Positions 13,301-25,700 of a stretch of DNA of 64,000 nucleotides are shown one piece after another; positions within the stretch are counted from its first letter, which is position 1; the number at the start of each line of letters is the position of its first letter. The stretch is taken from NCBI GenBank assembly GCA_005406025.1, contig BGZK01000883.1, forward strand, positions 186,001 through 250,000. The letters run 5' to 3'. A program made the translations under genes and the position numbers. The notes under the pieces are model-generated. The model made no database searches. It worked only from the letters and a program-made list of their open reading frames with translations, and was not told the origin of the DNA. The stretch is from Eumeta japonica (lineage: Eukaryota > Arthropoda > Insecta > Lepidoptera > Psychidae).

Positions 13301-13669
13301 GCTGACAAACCGTAATAATAAAGGGAGGGTAATGACGTAAACATCATCCAAGATACATGTTTTTCGGCTATTTCGTCCGACCTTAGTTCACGTTCTTTTC
13401 ATTAATTATTTTCAAAAAATCTAAAGTTAAATATTGTACGGTAGTATGAAATCCTTCGTGTGCTAGTCCGACGCGTGGTTGACTGTGTTTTTTTTTTGAG
13501 AATACGACCTAAAATGTGACGTGGATGATACTCGCGAATGTAATAAATACACGCATTAATAGAAGGCGATCGACTTCGAGTTAAATATTAATAAACTTGT
13601 ACTAATGACAATAAAGTCATAAACTAAAATATCTGAAAGCATAAACAAGTATAAACTTTTTTTTTTCAG

Positions 13670-13766
13670 AATAACGGGAATGAAAAGGTGATGGAGAAGA
13701 GGACAGCTTGATTTTTGGAAAATTATGCGCAAATAGAAAAAGGAGAAGGGAGAGAGACAGAACAAA
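13670..13766 (+). other. 5' UTR part of first coding exon of the PTB gene, with two upstream ORFs
   Basis: A polypyrimidine run of 15 T's ends in CAG at 13667-13669, a good 3' splice site, so the exon probably starts at 13670. Between it and the main start lie two upstream AUGs: 13680, in frame with the main ORF but closed by TAG at 13734-13736, and 13691, closed by TGA at 13709-13711. The in-frame stop at 13734 shows that translation of the PTB protein must start at 13767. Confidence 0.55.
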
Positions 13767-16700
13767 ATGGCCGCCGAGTTAGAAGGACCCGTCACCGTCG
13801 ACGACCTGCCGATCACCTTCCAGGTTTGTGTTGTGAATCTATTTTATTTTTCGTCTGCCATAGATTCCAACGCAATCTTTCCTCTGCTAATAAGATGTCA
13901 TGGATACAAAAATGAATATTATTTTAAGAAAGTTTTAAGCTGTCGTGCATCGGCCGCCATTTTAATAAACAAGTTTAAACCGTTATCCTCAGAATAATAA
14001 CACTAAAACGCTTAAGATTTCAAAAAAATTATTACTTTTTTTAATTTTTTAAGTTTTGAATACAAGCGCGTTAAATGTGTTTGTCGACATATATTTATGT
14101 CCATTAATTCCGTTTGAGTTTTATTAGCTCAATGACAGCGCGAAATAGCATACTTCAGTGTATAATGATATCGCCTTCGAATCATTGCGAAATCTATGTT
14201 TTTTTCTGGAATTTAGATCGGGTTTTGTCGGATACTGTAAGTCAAAATATTAAAATTTTTAGTCGTATTACACGATCGTAGTGATCAATTATAGCATCTA
14301 ACAGTTTTAAAATCATGGTGAAATCAAAAATTGACATTGATTAGTTTTAAGAACATGAGCCGAAGTTCAGAAACCGTATTTCATGACAATAAGCGAATAT
14401 ATACAAGACGCGAAACTCGCAGTGGCCTAATAATCAAAAGATTTACCTTCAGACCAATCGGCACCGTGTTCAATTCCCGCCAAGGACGATTGACATATTT
14501 AATTGAACTACTACGTGCATCGATGAGCAGGTCAAATCGTCAACGCTTTGACGACAGGTCTTCAGCATCAGCTCTCGACCTTCGCCAGGCTAACGTGCGA
14601 GGTTCGAGGTCCAAGTCCCTCAGTCTAAAATAAGAAGTTCACTTGAGAATATACCCCTATAGAAGGGCGTAATTAAGTTCTGCAACAACCACCCACTCTC
14701 CGAGCGAACAGTCTCAATTTCCCTACTGCATTTCAAAACGTTTCAGGTCACCCCGATCAGATATAACACTTCGATAGTACAGTGAATGAAGCGGATGTGG
14801 TGGTTATTAACACGGCGAAAGCCTTTTGTTGAAAATTGCCAAATATTTCCATACAAAAGGGAGCGGAACGAAGCAACACGCACGCCCGCGTCGCTCGATC
14901 GTGTGCTGGACGTGCTGGACACGCGGCTCGTCGTCCAGCTTTGATTGTTTAAACAAGAATTACATATATAAAAGAGTAACGCCCCGCCCGCGGCTTTGTT
15001 TACGTGGACTATAAAATTTTATAGAGCTTGTAATAAAATTTATATGCTGTTACAAACTACCCGTACAAACAATGCTTAAGCCTAGTTTATGCGAAGGTAG
15101 ACGCGAACAGCAAATTAAAATTTAATTATTCTGTTTTTTTCCTGCCGACTCAAATCGCTAACACCATCTTCACTGAGCTAGTGTAAGTGCTAAAGTAATT
15201 ATTGAAACAAAAAAAAAACCTTTCTGGAGAAATGCAAATCGCAACGGCAAAAAACGCATTCAAACAGCTTATTTTCGAGTTTAACGCGTAGGTAACTGCC
15301 TACTGATGAAAAGACAAACGCTCGCTGTAGACTTCCTATTATATTGAGAACTATAATATAATGTATTATGCATCACCTTTGTCACAAATTATTTGTTCTT
15401 TTATCACAAAAAATTATAAAATGAAATGAAAACGTTAAAAAAAACCATTTTTGGCCTGAAATTTTTCGAGTGCCATTCACTCTTGACAATTTTTTTTTTT
15501 GTATTCACTTTTATAACTCATATCGCCGAAGGAAGCGGGTGCGTGACCGCTAGTAAAATGTATTTACGCTAGCTCCCGTCCGTGGCTTCGCTCGGATGGC
15601 CTTCGAACAAACATCTGCATCTACGCCATCCCAAATCCAAACTTTTTCATTTTTTTAGAATCCCGTTCTCGATTTGTTTTCCAGCTTTACCGTCGCTTTC
15701 GATCTTAGTTAACCTATTATTCGCCGCGTTCCCGAACTATATCTTGAATTTTTTATAATAACCTATATTTATAATATAAAGGTATGAAAACGGAATAAAT
15801 ATTTCAATATGTATACGGCAAAATTTAGAATTAAATAACGCGCTGATCGGTAATATGATATGCAGAGAATACAGGAGCAGCGGTCAGTTGTATATAAATT
15901 AAAATAAATACACTGAATGTTATAAAAAAACCGCAAATGGGTATTTTATTAAAAAAAAAGAAATAAACGATTTACAATAACACTACAAACAGAAACGAAC
16001 AAACAAACTCGCTTTGGATTCGATAATTCTATGTATTACTCTCTATATAAAGTCATTTAAAATTACAATGATTTAACAGATCACTCGCCAATATGAATAG
16101 TTATTACAGGCTTAGAAGTCTATAACTCAAATTTCGAAGAAATTCGGTGCAACTAAGTAAAGGACCACAGACCGTGGCCGTCATGTTTTTTTTTTTTTTT
16201 TAATCCGTACGTGACATGGCGACCACGGCTCTTGCGCATCCACCTCTACCCACGTCGCTTTCACAACCTTGCGCCATCATCCGTCTTTTGCGTTCGGGAT
16301 ACGGCGGAGTTTGTTTTACACCTTTATTGTTTTTATTTAAATTAAAATAATCTAGTAACGTTTCATGTTTATCTCACAATACCCGCGTATAATACTAGCA
16401 TTTTGTACATCTATTTACGTCGCTTTATTACTCTATTTGCATTACCGAGTCGCCATGGTCGAGAGACTTTTCTCATATCGCCCGCACAATCGCTGTGAGT
16501 AATTCACCTAGTTTTTGCACACGCGATGACGTCACGCACAGGAAACGACTCAACGAGACACAATCGCTGTTCAAGGCCCCAAATGGGAATAATTAAGGGG
16601 TCTGATGTCGTGTTTATTATGACAATGAACTTTGTGCATACGGAAACTATAAAAAAAGGTTCTATGTGAAACTTTTTAGATGGGGATTTTCGATAATTGA

Positions 16701-19700
16701 ACGAGTATCGAGTGACATTTCAAGGATGCGTCACGTTTAAGCTCATTGCGTTACATGAGAGGGACGAAAGATGTAAGGCAAGAGAAAGAGAGCTTTCGAC
16801 GCTACGGGAATGGTGCTCCATTGTCGCTCCAAAGATAGCGACGTATAGACAACGATACAATGTCATAGAATAAAATAATGTCACGCATGCGCGAGTTATA
16901 GACGTTCGTGTTAAACGTTATATATGAACAGCTGGTATACCACGCATTGTGTAATGAATATTTATCATTGTGTTTTGTGAATTATTTATGAAGTAATTTA
17001 TAGTATTTATGAAGTCTCAGTTCTATAACGTGTATAGTGCTGCACGCGCAGTTTTCTGTTTTATAGCATTTTCAAAGGACAAACGAGCCTGCGATCCACT
17101 GTAGAGTAGGTGGTCACCGCCGCCCATGGACACTTACAATGCCAGGTATATTTCCAAAGGCGGGTTGCAGGGCTCTTGGGTAAAAATTCTGTCTGATGGA
17201 GGAGGGGATGGGTTGATGGAGGGAAGAGTGAGTATTGTGATAACGATTTGACTTTTAAAAAAATGTGCATGTCAGCTCCAGCGCGCGATAGGAGTTTACT
17301 GCTTGACAAAAATTGTGTTAGAATAAATATGTATTTTTGATTTATTCGAAATTATACAAAACAGATTACAACCATTATAAAGATGTACAAAAATAATAAC
17401 AAAAAGACACGTATACAATTTGATCTATGCCGTAATCCTGTCTCAGTATGATTAAATTAAAGCTATACATATTGAAGAAAAGTAAACAAATAAAAGAGGG
17501 AATAAAAATACACAGTATTTAAAAAAAAACACGACATATTAACGAAACAAGACATCGTGCAGGCATTAGGCAAAGGGGGAAAGCAAACGTTTCTCTTATA
17601 ATATTGGAAATGTATATACTTTTAATCATATTAAGTTATATTTATTTAATTCGTGTTAATTAAACTTTAATAAGAACAAACTAAAAAGCCCATCTAGCCG
17701 AATATTTAACGTAGATGGCGCTGTAATACATTTTAATATGGAAATAAAATAATGTATATTAAATAACATATCGACTCTTGAACTGATGTCTGAAGGCGTA
17801 CGTTACATCGCTCTTGTATATGATACAAGAGTCTCCGTATCATTTAATTTTATTGCTTTACTATGAGACTTTAGTATCGTTTATGGTTTTATTCCAAGCA
17901 CTATTTTCAGTGCAAGCAAACGCCCAAAAGCTAATGGAATTTAGATGGATACCGGTGTCACGGCAAAGTTTTATCTAAAACACATCAAATGCATAGAAAT
18001 AGATTATTGTACGAAACATTATCAGCCAGATCGTCCTGCGCATGGTCACGTTTTTATTAATCATCGTCGACAGCTATCAGATAACTAGTGCGCGTGATTT
18101 CTAGTGCCCCATTTGCCCCGTACCGAAACAGGTAAACGGAATGCGTGCGGTAATTAATGGAATACTCATATGAGCGTGCTATATACTTACATGTCTGTCG
18201 TGACCGTTTTCAAATCCGATATCGGTCAAGCGCACGACGAAGAAAGTTTACTACCAAATAAACTGTGACGCACTATAAAGGCGCTGATGTGGGATTGATA
18301 AAATAGAACCTTCACGAGTATCGTCATCAAATAAGGTTCTTAGATGAAATTAAAAAAGGAACAGGAGAGATGATAAATGGAACGAAAAAGAAAGTAAATA
18401 CGTCTAAGGCTTTTACAAACCGGGACTCGTACAGCCGGACCGACAGACGGAGTACTTCGGGCGCGTCGATCGGGGCGGCGCCTTAACACGACACGGTGCT
18501 GGTGGCCCACGACCTGAATACGAATGGAGGGAAATAGCGACGCATCAATTTTTGAATTACGATCCGAAAGCGTAATGGGCGTCAAACGCCTCGGGTCGAA
18601 TGTTTTATGATACTTAATGCGTGCCGATGTCCGCTCGTATGTGTGTCTGTGTGTTTGAAGTATTTTGGCGAGACAACCGGAGAACTGTTTTTTTATATAG
18701 TATCTTTGAGAGGCAAAGAGAGCTTGCGAACCACCAATATTTGGGTTGTCATTGCCAGGGCCCGATCTAGCTATTTAGATACTCCGGGCAAAAATAATTT
18801 TCGCCGCCCTTTGTATACACAAAACCATATAAGTCATGAGCTAGTTATATTGGGGGATGTTAAGTATACAAATAGCCACATGAAGTACGTGATATTGTTG
18901 GGATTATACTCACCTATAATATTCACGTCAGCCTATTGGGCCTTCTGAAGAAGTACCTATATGAAAGTTGATGAGTGTTTTTATGTTAGTAAGTATACGA
19001 TGTATGTGTTTTAAAGAATTTCACTGAAACTACTGAATGGATTGACATATATTTTTATCGACATAGTTATGTACCTTTCAACTTTATCATCATCATCAAC
19101 CTATTGCGACTCACTGCTGTGTATGGGCCTCTTTTCCCTTATGGTATTTTTCCCTGTCTCGGGCTAAGCTTGCCTATGTATGATGACCCTTTGACTAAAG
19201 GAACAAAAAATATTTTTCATCAAAATCGTTTCAGAAGTTAAAAAGATTAGGACCAATCTGTTTAATTGTTTATTATGGTCAATCGGTTCATATGTATTTA
19301 AGTTAAGGTTCATACGGTGCGTATAAGAAAGACAAACCAAAAGATTTGTTATAAAATTTAATAGTGATAAAAAAATAATTATGTTACTACAAAACAAATC
19401 AGTCATTTTCAAAGTAAAGAAATTGTGTAAATTAAACAGTTTTTCGGAGAATATTAAATCCCACCTCGTAATTATAGTAATTTTCTTTGCACTTTTTTGT
19501 TCTGTAAAAATCTTTAATAATATCTGATAAATTAATACTGTCACAAACCTCGTGTTCTATTGAAATCATAGCCAATCGAAATAATCCATTCTGCATCATG
19601 GTGGACCGCAGATAATTTTTATTATTTTTTGATTTAGAAAAGCTTCTTTCACCACTTGCAACTGTTACTGGTAAAATTAAAAGGATCCTGAGCGCAATAC

Positions 19701-22700
19701 TGACCTTTGGACCAAATCTTAAATCTGTTACAAATTTCAAAACATCTTGAGGAGATAAATTACTATTTAAAAACATACGAAGGATTGACGACTCCTCACA
19801 AAGTTCTAATGCATTTATATCGCTTGAGTTCTCATTAATTAAAATAGCCTCGAATTCTTACAATGTTCTAACTATTCATCTTTCAGGGAGTTCTCCTAAG
19901 GCATATATGTTATACAAAAAAGCAAAACGTTTACTGTGCTCAGAAATCTGGGAAAATCTTAATTCTAAAGAGTTTATGGCGGCATCCATAATATGAAAAA
20001 ATAAAATGTTTAATAATAAAAACATTATACTTAATAATAAAAATATTACGTAAAATACTAAAATATTTCCACTATTAACCTGAAGTAGGTTGGAAGTTGC
20101 CACATAAAATTCTCAACCTGCCAACTTGGGTGGTGGATGGCTAATGGCTAGGTTGGAACATATGAGTAAGGCAATTTTGCCGCCCCTCATTTTTTGCCGC
20201 TCTGAACAAATGCCCGGCTTGCCCCCCCTTAGATCGGGCCTTGGTCATTGCTGCCCAAGGATACTCGTAACTCATAAGCACTCTCTTTAGCCCTAGCTAG
20301 TCGTTCCTAAACGGGATATCTGATGGAGGAGAATTGATGGGAGAGAGGGATGAAGAGGAGGTGAGCCACCGGAACTTTGGACTGGACGAAATGCAACAGC
20401 AGAAGTTGCTTCTTCATGCCTGTGTTCTGGGAGAGTGTGGTATCTCATCCGTTGAACTGACCTATCCTCTCGCTAGCTAACTTGACCAATGCATGGATCT
20501 GCTATATGCCAGAATGTTTATTTTGCAAGAGCAAAAAATATTACGATATGATATTATGTCAAATGAAAGTTCTTTGAAGATCTATTTCAAAATTAATAAT
20601 ACGTTACCTTAATATTTTTTTATTAATTATAAATGTCTATTCACGGATTTATCTCCAAGAAAATCGCTCAGAAAACTCTTATAAAAATCATGATTATTAA
20701 TACGATTAAGATATAAAACAATTTACCACAATCGCGTTCAATAAAGTGAAATAGTTCAAAATGAAAATACTCACTTCTCGGCTGTATTTTGTTATAGTTT
20801 ATAGACCGATAACATTTAAATTGCATCGTCCCCGTGGACAAGCTGTATCGAATAGCTAGTCTATAATATTGTAATGAGCTGAAATCGGTTGGGTATTCTA
20901 TCTTTAATTTCTCACTTTGAGATTGAATTTTCACTTCTTAAATTCTGGTCCTGAAATAAACTTTTCAGTCCATTCTTTTCTCACTCTGTCTACGAGTGAA
21001 TTAAAGTTCTGACGGCCCACTTTCCCCACCATCAGATATTCCTTCCTAAAAACCCGGCAACTCGCTAGCGGCTCCCCTGTGTTACGAGTGTCTATGGACG
21101 GCGGTGGTCACCTACTCTCTGGTGGATCCCATGTTCGTTTGCCCCTTAGAACACTATAAAAAACCTCTTACTTAAAAATTTGACATTTAAGCCTCATGTC
21201 TGTTTCAGTAAATACTTCTTGAACTACTTTGTAGAACTTTGTTTTTAAAGAAAGTCTTGTGACAGCCAGACGGTATCGTAGTATTGTATATATGTATCCA
21301 GATTTTGCAATTGGACTGCGAAATTCATAAAACTAGAATGAATTCTCAACAAATTCCGATGCGTTCCTATAAAATGCACCCAAAATTTACCTTTATACAA
21401 ATTTAAAGTCTTTATTAAGCAAACATTTTGCACAAAAGTGTATTGTACAATCTCTGAATATTTAGAGGATAAATGGATATAATGAGCTCAAATTCAAGCA
21501 GTTTTTTTTTCAATAGTTTTATTCATGATTATTGTATGTTACTTTGGTTTGTAGAGATCTATCTTTCGCATTCCTCCTCTATTTCTTACTCGTTCTTCTT
21601 GAGAAATAACTGTCTTTTACAAACGAATACTGATTGTAAAAAAAAGTGGAAGTTTGGAAATACTACAAATTCTAAAATTTTATGACATATTTCATTATAC
21701 GAACAACTAAATGAAGATATTCTGAACTCGAATTTGAATATAGTCGTAGCAAATGAACATAAACACAGTCGGCTATTACTAGATCTCATCACTTAATGGT
21801 ACACTGACCTATCAGCGCATAGATCTAGCCTTGGATCGCAGTTCGCGTAGAACAAAAGAGATGTCTCTATGCCTATATCAAACCTATATGTGACGGTTTT
21901 TGAACTATATACCGTATAACATTGTTAAAACGATTACGTAATTATGTGTTTGATTCACAAAAACGTACATTCGCTGTGTTGTAATTTTTTTAAATAATTT
22001 AATTAAAATTTGATTTTTGATTATTTGACGCGTGATCGACAGTCGCCATGCCGTCGCTTAGTGGCATTCTTACTTTTGACCTCAAGAGCAATGGTGGCCT
22101 TTGACCGCACCGTGCCTTGAAGTCAGACATTCCGTCCGCCTCTTTTTTAATTATACCATTCTTCCAACGTACACCCTTCCACAATCTTGACAGTCTTGAA
22201 GGGTTCGGACTTTGACCCCCCGCTCTACCCCCGAGGTTCGGGGGCTGCTGACGACCGCCGCCGCCAGTGCGATGGTGACATCCAAGGACCGACAGCTTTA
22301 AGTGTTCCCCAAGGCACGGAGGAAAATACTTAATTTTTTTTATGTAACATTTCAAAAGGTAAACGATCATGTGAGTAATTAGAGAGTAGGTGGTCAACTT
22401 CGACCATGGACACTCGCAATCCCGAAGGTTGCGCGTTGCCGGCACATTGAAAAGGACTAGGATGTCCGATGAAGGAGCGAGTGAGATAAAGGCGAGAATG
22501 CATTGATAGTTGGAGGAGTGGTTTGATGGTGGTCTCGGTTGTTAAAAGCATCAACAGATTTGTCATCTGTTGATGCTTTCAACAACCGAGAACTACCGCT
22601 TCTAAGCGGAAGGTATTTTTAGTTTGAATTTTTAACACGGATGAACTTCAGATGAGTTTTAACTTGAGTCAAATGAAGGTGTACTTATATCACCACTCAG

Positions 22701-25700
22701 AGAACACGTGATGCCCAGCATGTCTTGGATTTTGTCTCGGGGATAATAGTCATTAACGGTTCCAAACTGTGCGCAAGGAAATCACCAAGCCCGAGTTCAT
22801 AATCTAAATCAAGATTAGGGGAGCGCGTGTCCAAGTAGTGTGGTGATTAAAACCCGGCACTTCACTCATCTCTGGTTCTTTCTGCATTCCGCAGGTGAAA
22901 TACTTAGGACAGAGCGACGCCAGAGGGCTGTGGGGCATCAAGCACACCAGGAGACCGGTCGACCTGATGGTGGCTGCCGCTAAAGCGTTACCACCAGGTA
23001 CGTGTCGTTGGTTTATTGTCTTTTTGTTTGCATCTAGCTGTCAAATAGTTAGTTAAATACAAATCAATTTATCTGTCACACAAACTCGATATGATTATTC
23101 TATGTTGTGACGATATAAGTCGAAACCTTGCCATATGCCTTTCAGCTCTAGATGGGACGTCTGCCACGACTACATCGCGGTGCTCATTTATTTATTTATT
23201 TCGAATTGTGTTAAGCATTCACTTTTTTTAAGACAAAATGACACACAGATAAGTACTAAATTATTGGTCTTTTATTTTATTTATATTAAACATTAGTACA
23301 AACGTAATATCGAATATCACACGTAAACACAAATACATATATTTATATGACACTAAATATTGACAAAAAATAAATTATCAAGTCCAATAAGATTGCTTGA
23401 GAAGAATATATATGTATTTAACTACAGTAATTTGAACCGTTTGCGCAGCCGTAAAGCAAGAAGGAAATGATAGTTAATAACTTAATTCTTATTACAACAA
23501 AACCCGTTCTATCAGTTCTAAAACTAGTTCTAAAAACTATTAAGAGGATAAATATTATTCACATACACATTAAAACTAAGCTATATTGCTATATAAGTTT
23601 AAAACTCCTGTTCTAGCCTGAAAGAGAAAGTCTGTAACAGTAAGAGACGCCGAGACGACTTGAGTATTTAATTTCACCGAATATTCTAGATGCTTAGCTC
23701 GGGTAGTGCCTTCCTTAGGTCATCACGGCGCGCCTTCATCCAAACACCTATCTCTGTTCCAGGTCAAATCCTACCTATCGTGAAATTGGTGATATCCGTA
23801 GACGGCGTACACCTGGAAACGGTCAGCCACTCGTCCAAGAAGGACGAGTTCGAGCACATGTCCGTGTTCTTCAACATCGAGTCCATCTCCTACGGGGTCC
23901 AGGACCTGGTGTACACGAGGGTGTTCTCGATGATCATCGTGAAGGACAACGCCGACGTCAAGGGGTTGAACCCTTTCGAATGCCACGCTTTCGTGTGTGA
24001 ATCAAGGTATGAGAGTGTTCGTATTTGGCCGTTGGTACGATGTAGTGACATCCTGACGATATACAGTTGTTGAAAAAGTAGTTATCGCAGATGTTTGAGC
24101 GTGTCGTTGCGTACGTCAGAAACAATTTAGACCGGTCCCTAATCAAATTTGGATAACCAAAGGACCTACATGAATCGTACCACACCTCAAAAATCAATAA
24201 ATATATAGTACTTATCCAAATATGTAATAAACAATCGGTGAACAAGTCAGAGGGCTGCCTTCTATTCGTAAATAACCGGGTACGTATCCTGACCATAGAT
24301 CTGTGAGTTTAGACTTTGAGTCAAATTCAGCCACTTGCTGTGCCTCGAAGGGCACGTCAAGCCGTCACTTAATTTGTGCCAACGTCTATCAGCAGTCTGC
24401 GACCCACACCGGACCAAAATGGATGACTTAAGGTACAGGCATTTCAATTATCAATATAAAAATTATGGATGCCTGTCCAGTTTCATTGTTCAAATCTGAC
24501 ACAAAATTCGAACACACCAATTAATCATCTTGAAAATATATGACCCCTCAACCACGTGATTTATTTGTGAGCACTTGATTACTATAAGATGGACAAACAA
24601 ACAGGCAGATAATTTTGCAACAAACAAAATTTTTTCATTCTAACATCTGAACTAATTTAATAAACATTGTGAACGAAAAACACCGCTTGTCATTTTATTT
24701 ATGATACGTTGGCAGATAAAATTTTTCTGACCTAAATAATAAATATTTGATTGACATGTATCTCATGATAACAAATTATCGATAAAGTTATCGCGTTGAC
24801 CGTGAGAAAAAAAACTTCTACTCTATATTTTAATTTTTCAATAATCGTATATAAGTCCCTTTGATGTACATAAGTAAATATTCTCAGAACTTCAACTTAA
24901 GTTAAAATAGTCTTATTTATTCGGAATGAAAATGAAAAGTAACGTCAGAAATATGTTTTTTTTTATTTATTTTTTATTGTTAATATAGTTTTAAACATTT
25001 TCCAGTCTCGTTTTCTTCACTTAGTTGTGAATATTTTTCAGGAACGCTGCCAGACGCTTGACGTACTCCCTGGCGGCTGCATTCCAAGATTACTCTAGAA
25101 GAGTTAAGGAGTTGCAAGCAGAGCAAGGTGACGAAAGTTTTATATAATATTTATACTTTTAGGAAAACATTCTTCGTTCCATAAAATCTAAAAAATTTTT
25201 TGCCCCATTATTTTTAATACCTCTGTACATACACTTGAACTTGATTATCATAACAACTAAAGTAACGCAAACTAGCTGTATAAAAGCTTTACAGACCATC
25301 CGACAAACTTGATATATATAGCTGCAATGCAGCAGCAACAGTAATATTTGAGCTTAGTTTTTTTTTTTATAAGTTTTAATGTTAATGTAACTGAACAAGA
25401 ATGGCATGAAACTGCCACAATACTGGCGGTACTCATTAAGGTTATGTTAAATTTTTTAAAATGCTACTTTTATGACTAAACGAATGTATATTTTTCATTC
25501 TAAAACTAGTGTCATGCGCCTAATTTTAGTGCAATTAAATGACGAAGTGATTTTTGACAGTGGTCATTAAAAATCATTATATTGCTTGGAATATAACTAT
25601 TTTATAATAAGAACTATAAATTGCAGTCGAAATCACAAACCTATATATATATATAGTTAAATAAAAAATATTTTATTAGATAGAGATCTCACAAAGCAGA

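Larger units (their letters stand above)
18700..20440 (+). repeat. SINE-like lepidopteran repeat, copy 2, split by a hAT insertion
   Basis: The left half (18700-18755; GGCAAAGAGAGCTTGCGAACCACC) and right half (20252-20440; TGCCCAAGGATACTCGTAAC ... AAACGGGATATCTGATGGAGGAG) read as one repeat copy once 18756-20251 is removed: the junction restores GTCATTGCTGCCCA, matching GTCACCGCCGCCCA in sister copies. Confidence 0.65.
13824..22894 (+). other. Intron 1 of the PTB gene (9.07 kb), transposon-rich
   Basis: Bounded by CAG|GTTTGT at 13823/13824 and CCGCAG at 22889-22894. It holds four SINE-like repeat copies, a hAT transposon, a LINE 3' fragment, a GC-rich block at 22030-22330 and a 26-bp hairpin, described separately. 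Between 13824 and 17075 only AT-rich sequence, scattered repeat-like fragments (for example 15550-15640, GCTCCCGTCCGTGGCTTCGC) and an unexplained open frame at 14331-14633 are seen. Confidence 0.7.

Noticed and set aside
12962..13351. 129-codon minus-strand open frame
   Set aside because: It spans the CpG-rich patch upstream of the PTB gene; arginine-rich translation follows from the base composition, with no domain.
14331..14633. 100-codon plus-strand open frame in intron 1 of the PTB gene
   Set aside because: No recognisable domain, no supporting splice sites, and biased toward R and S; taken as a chance frame.
21999..22445. 148-codon minus-strand frame over the GC-rich block
   Set aside because: It runs across the boundary between the GC-rich block and a SINE-like copy, so it cannot be one conserved exon; the translation is low-complexity.
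23771..23986. 71-codon minus-strand open frame
   Set aside because: It is the antisense shadow of PTB exon 3, whose GC-rich third positions remove stops on the other strand.
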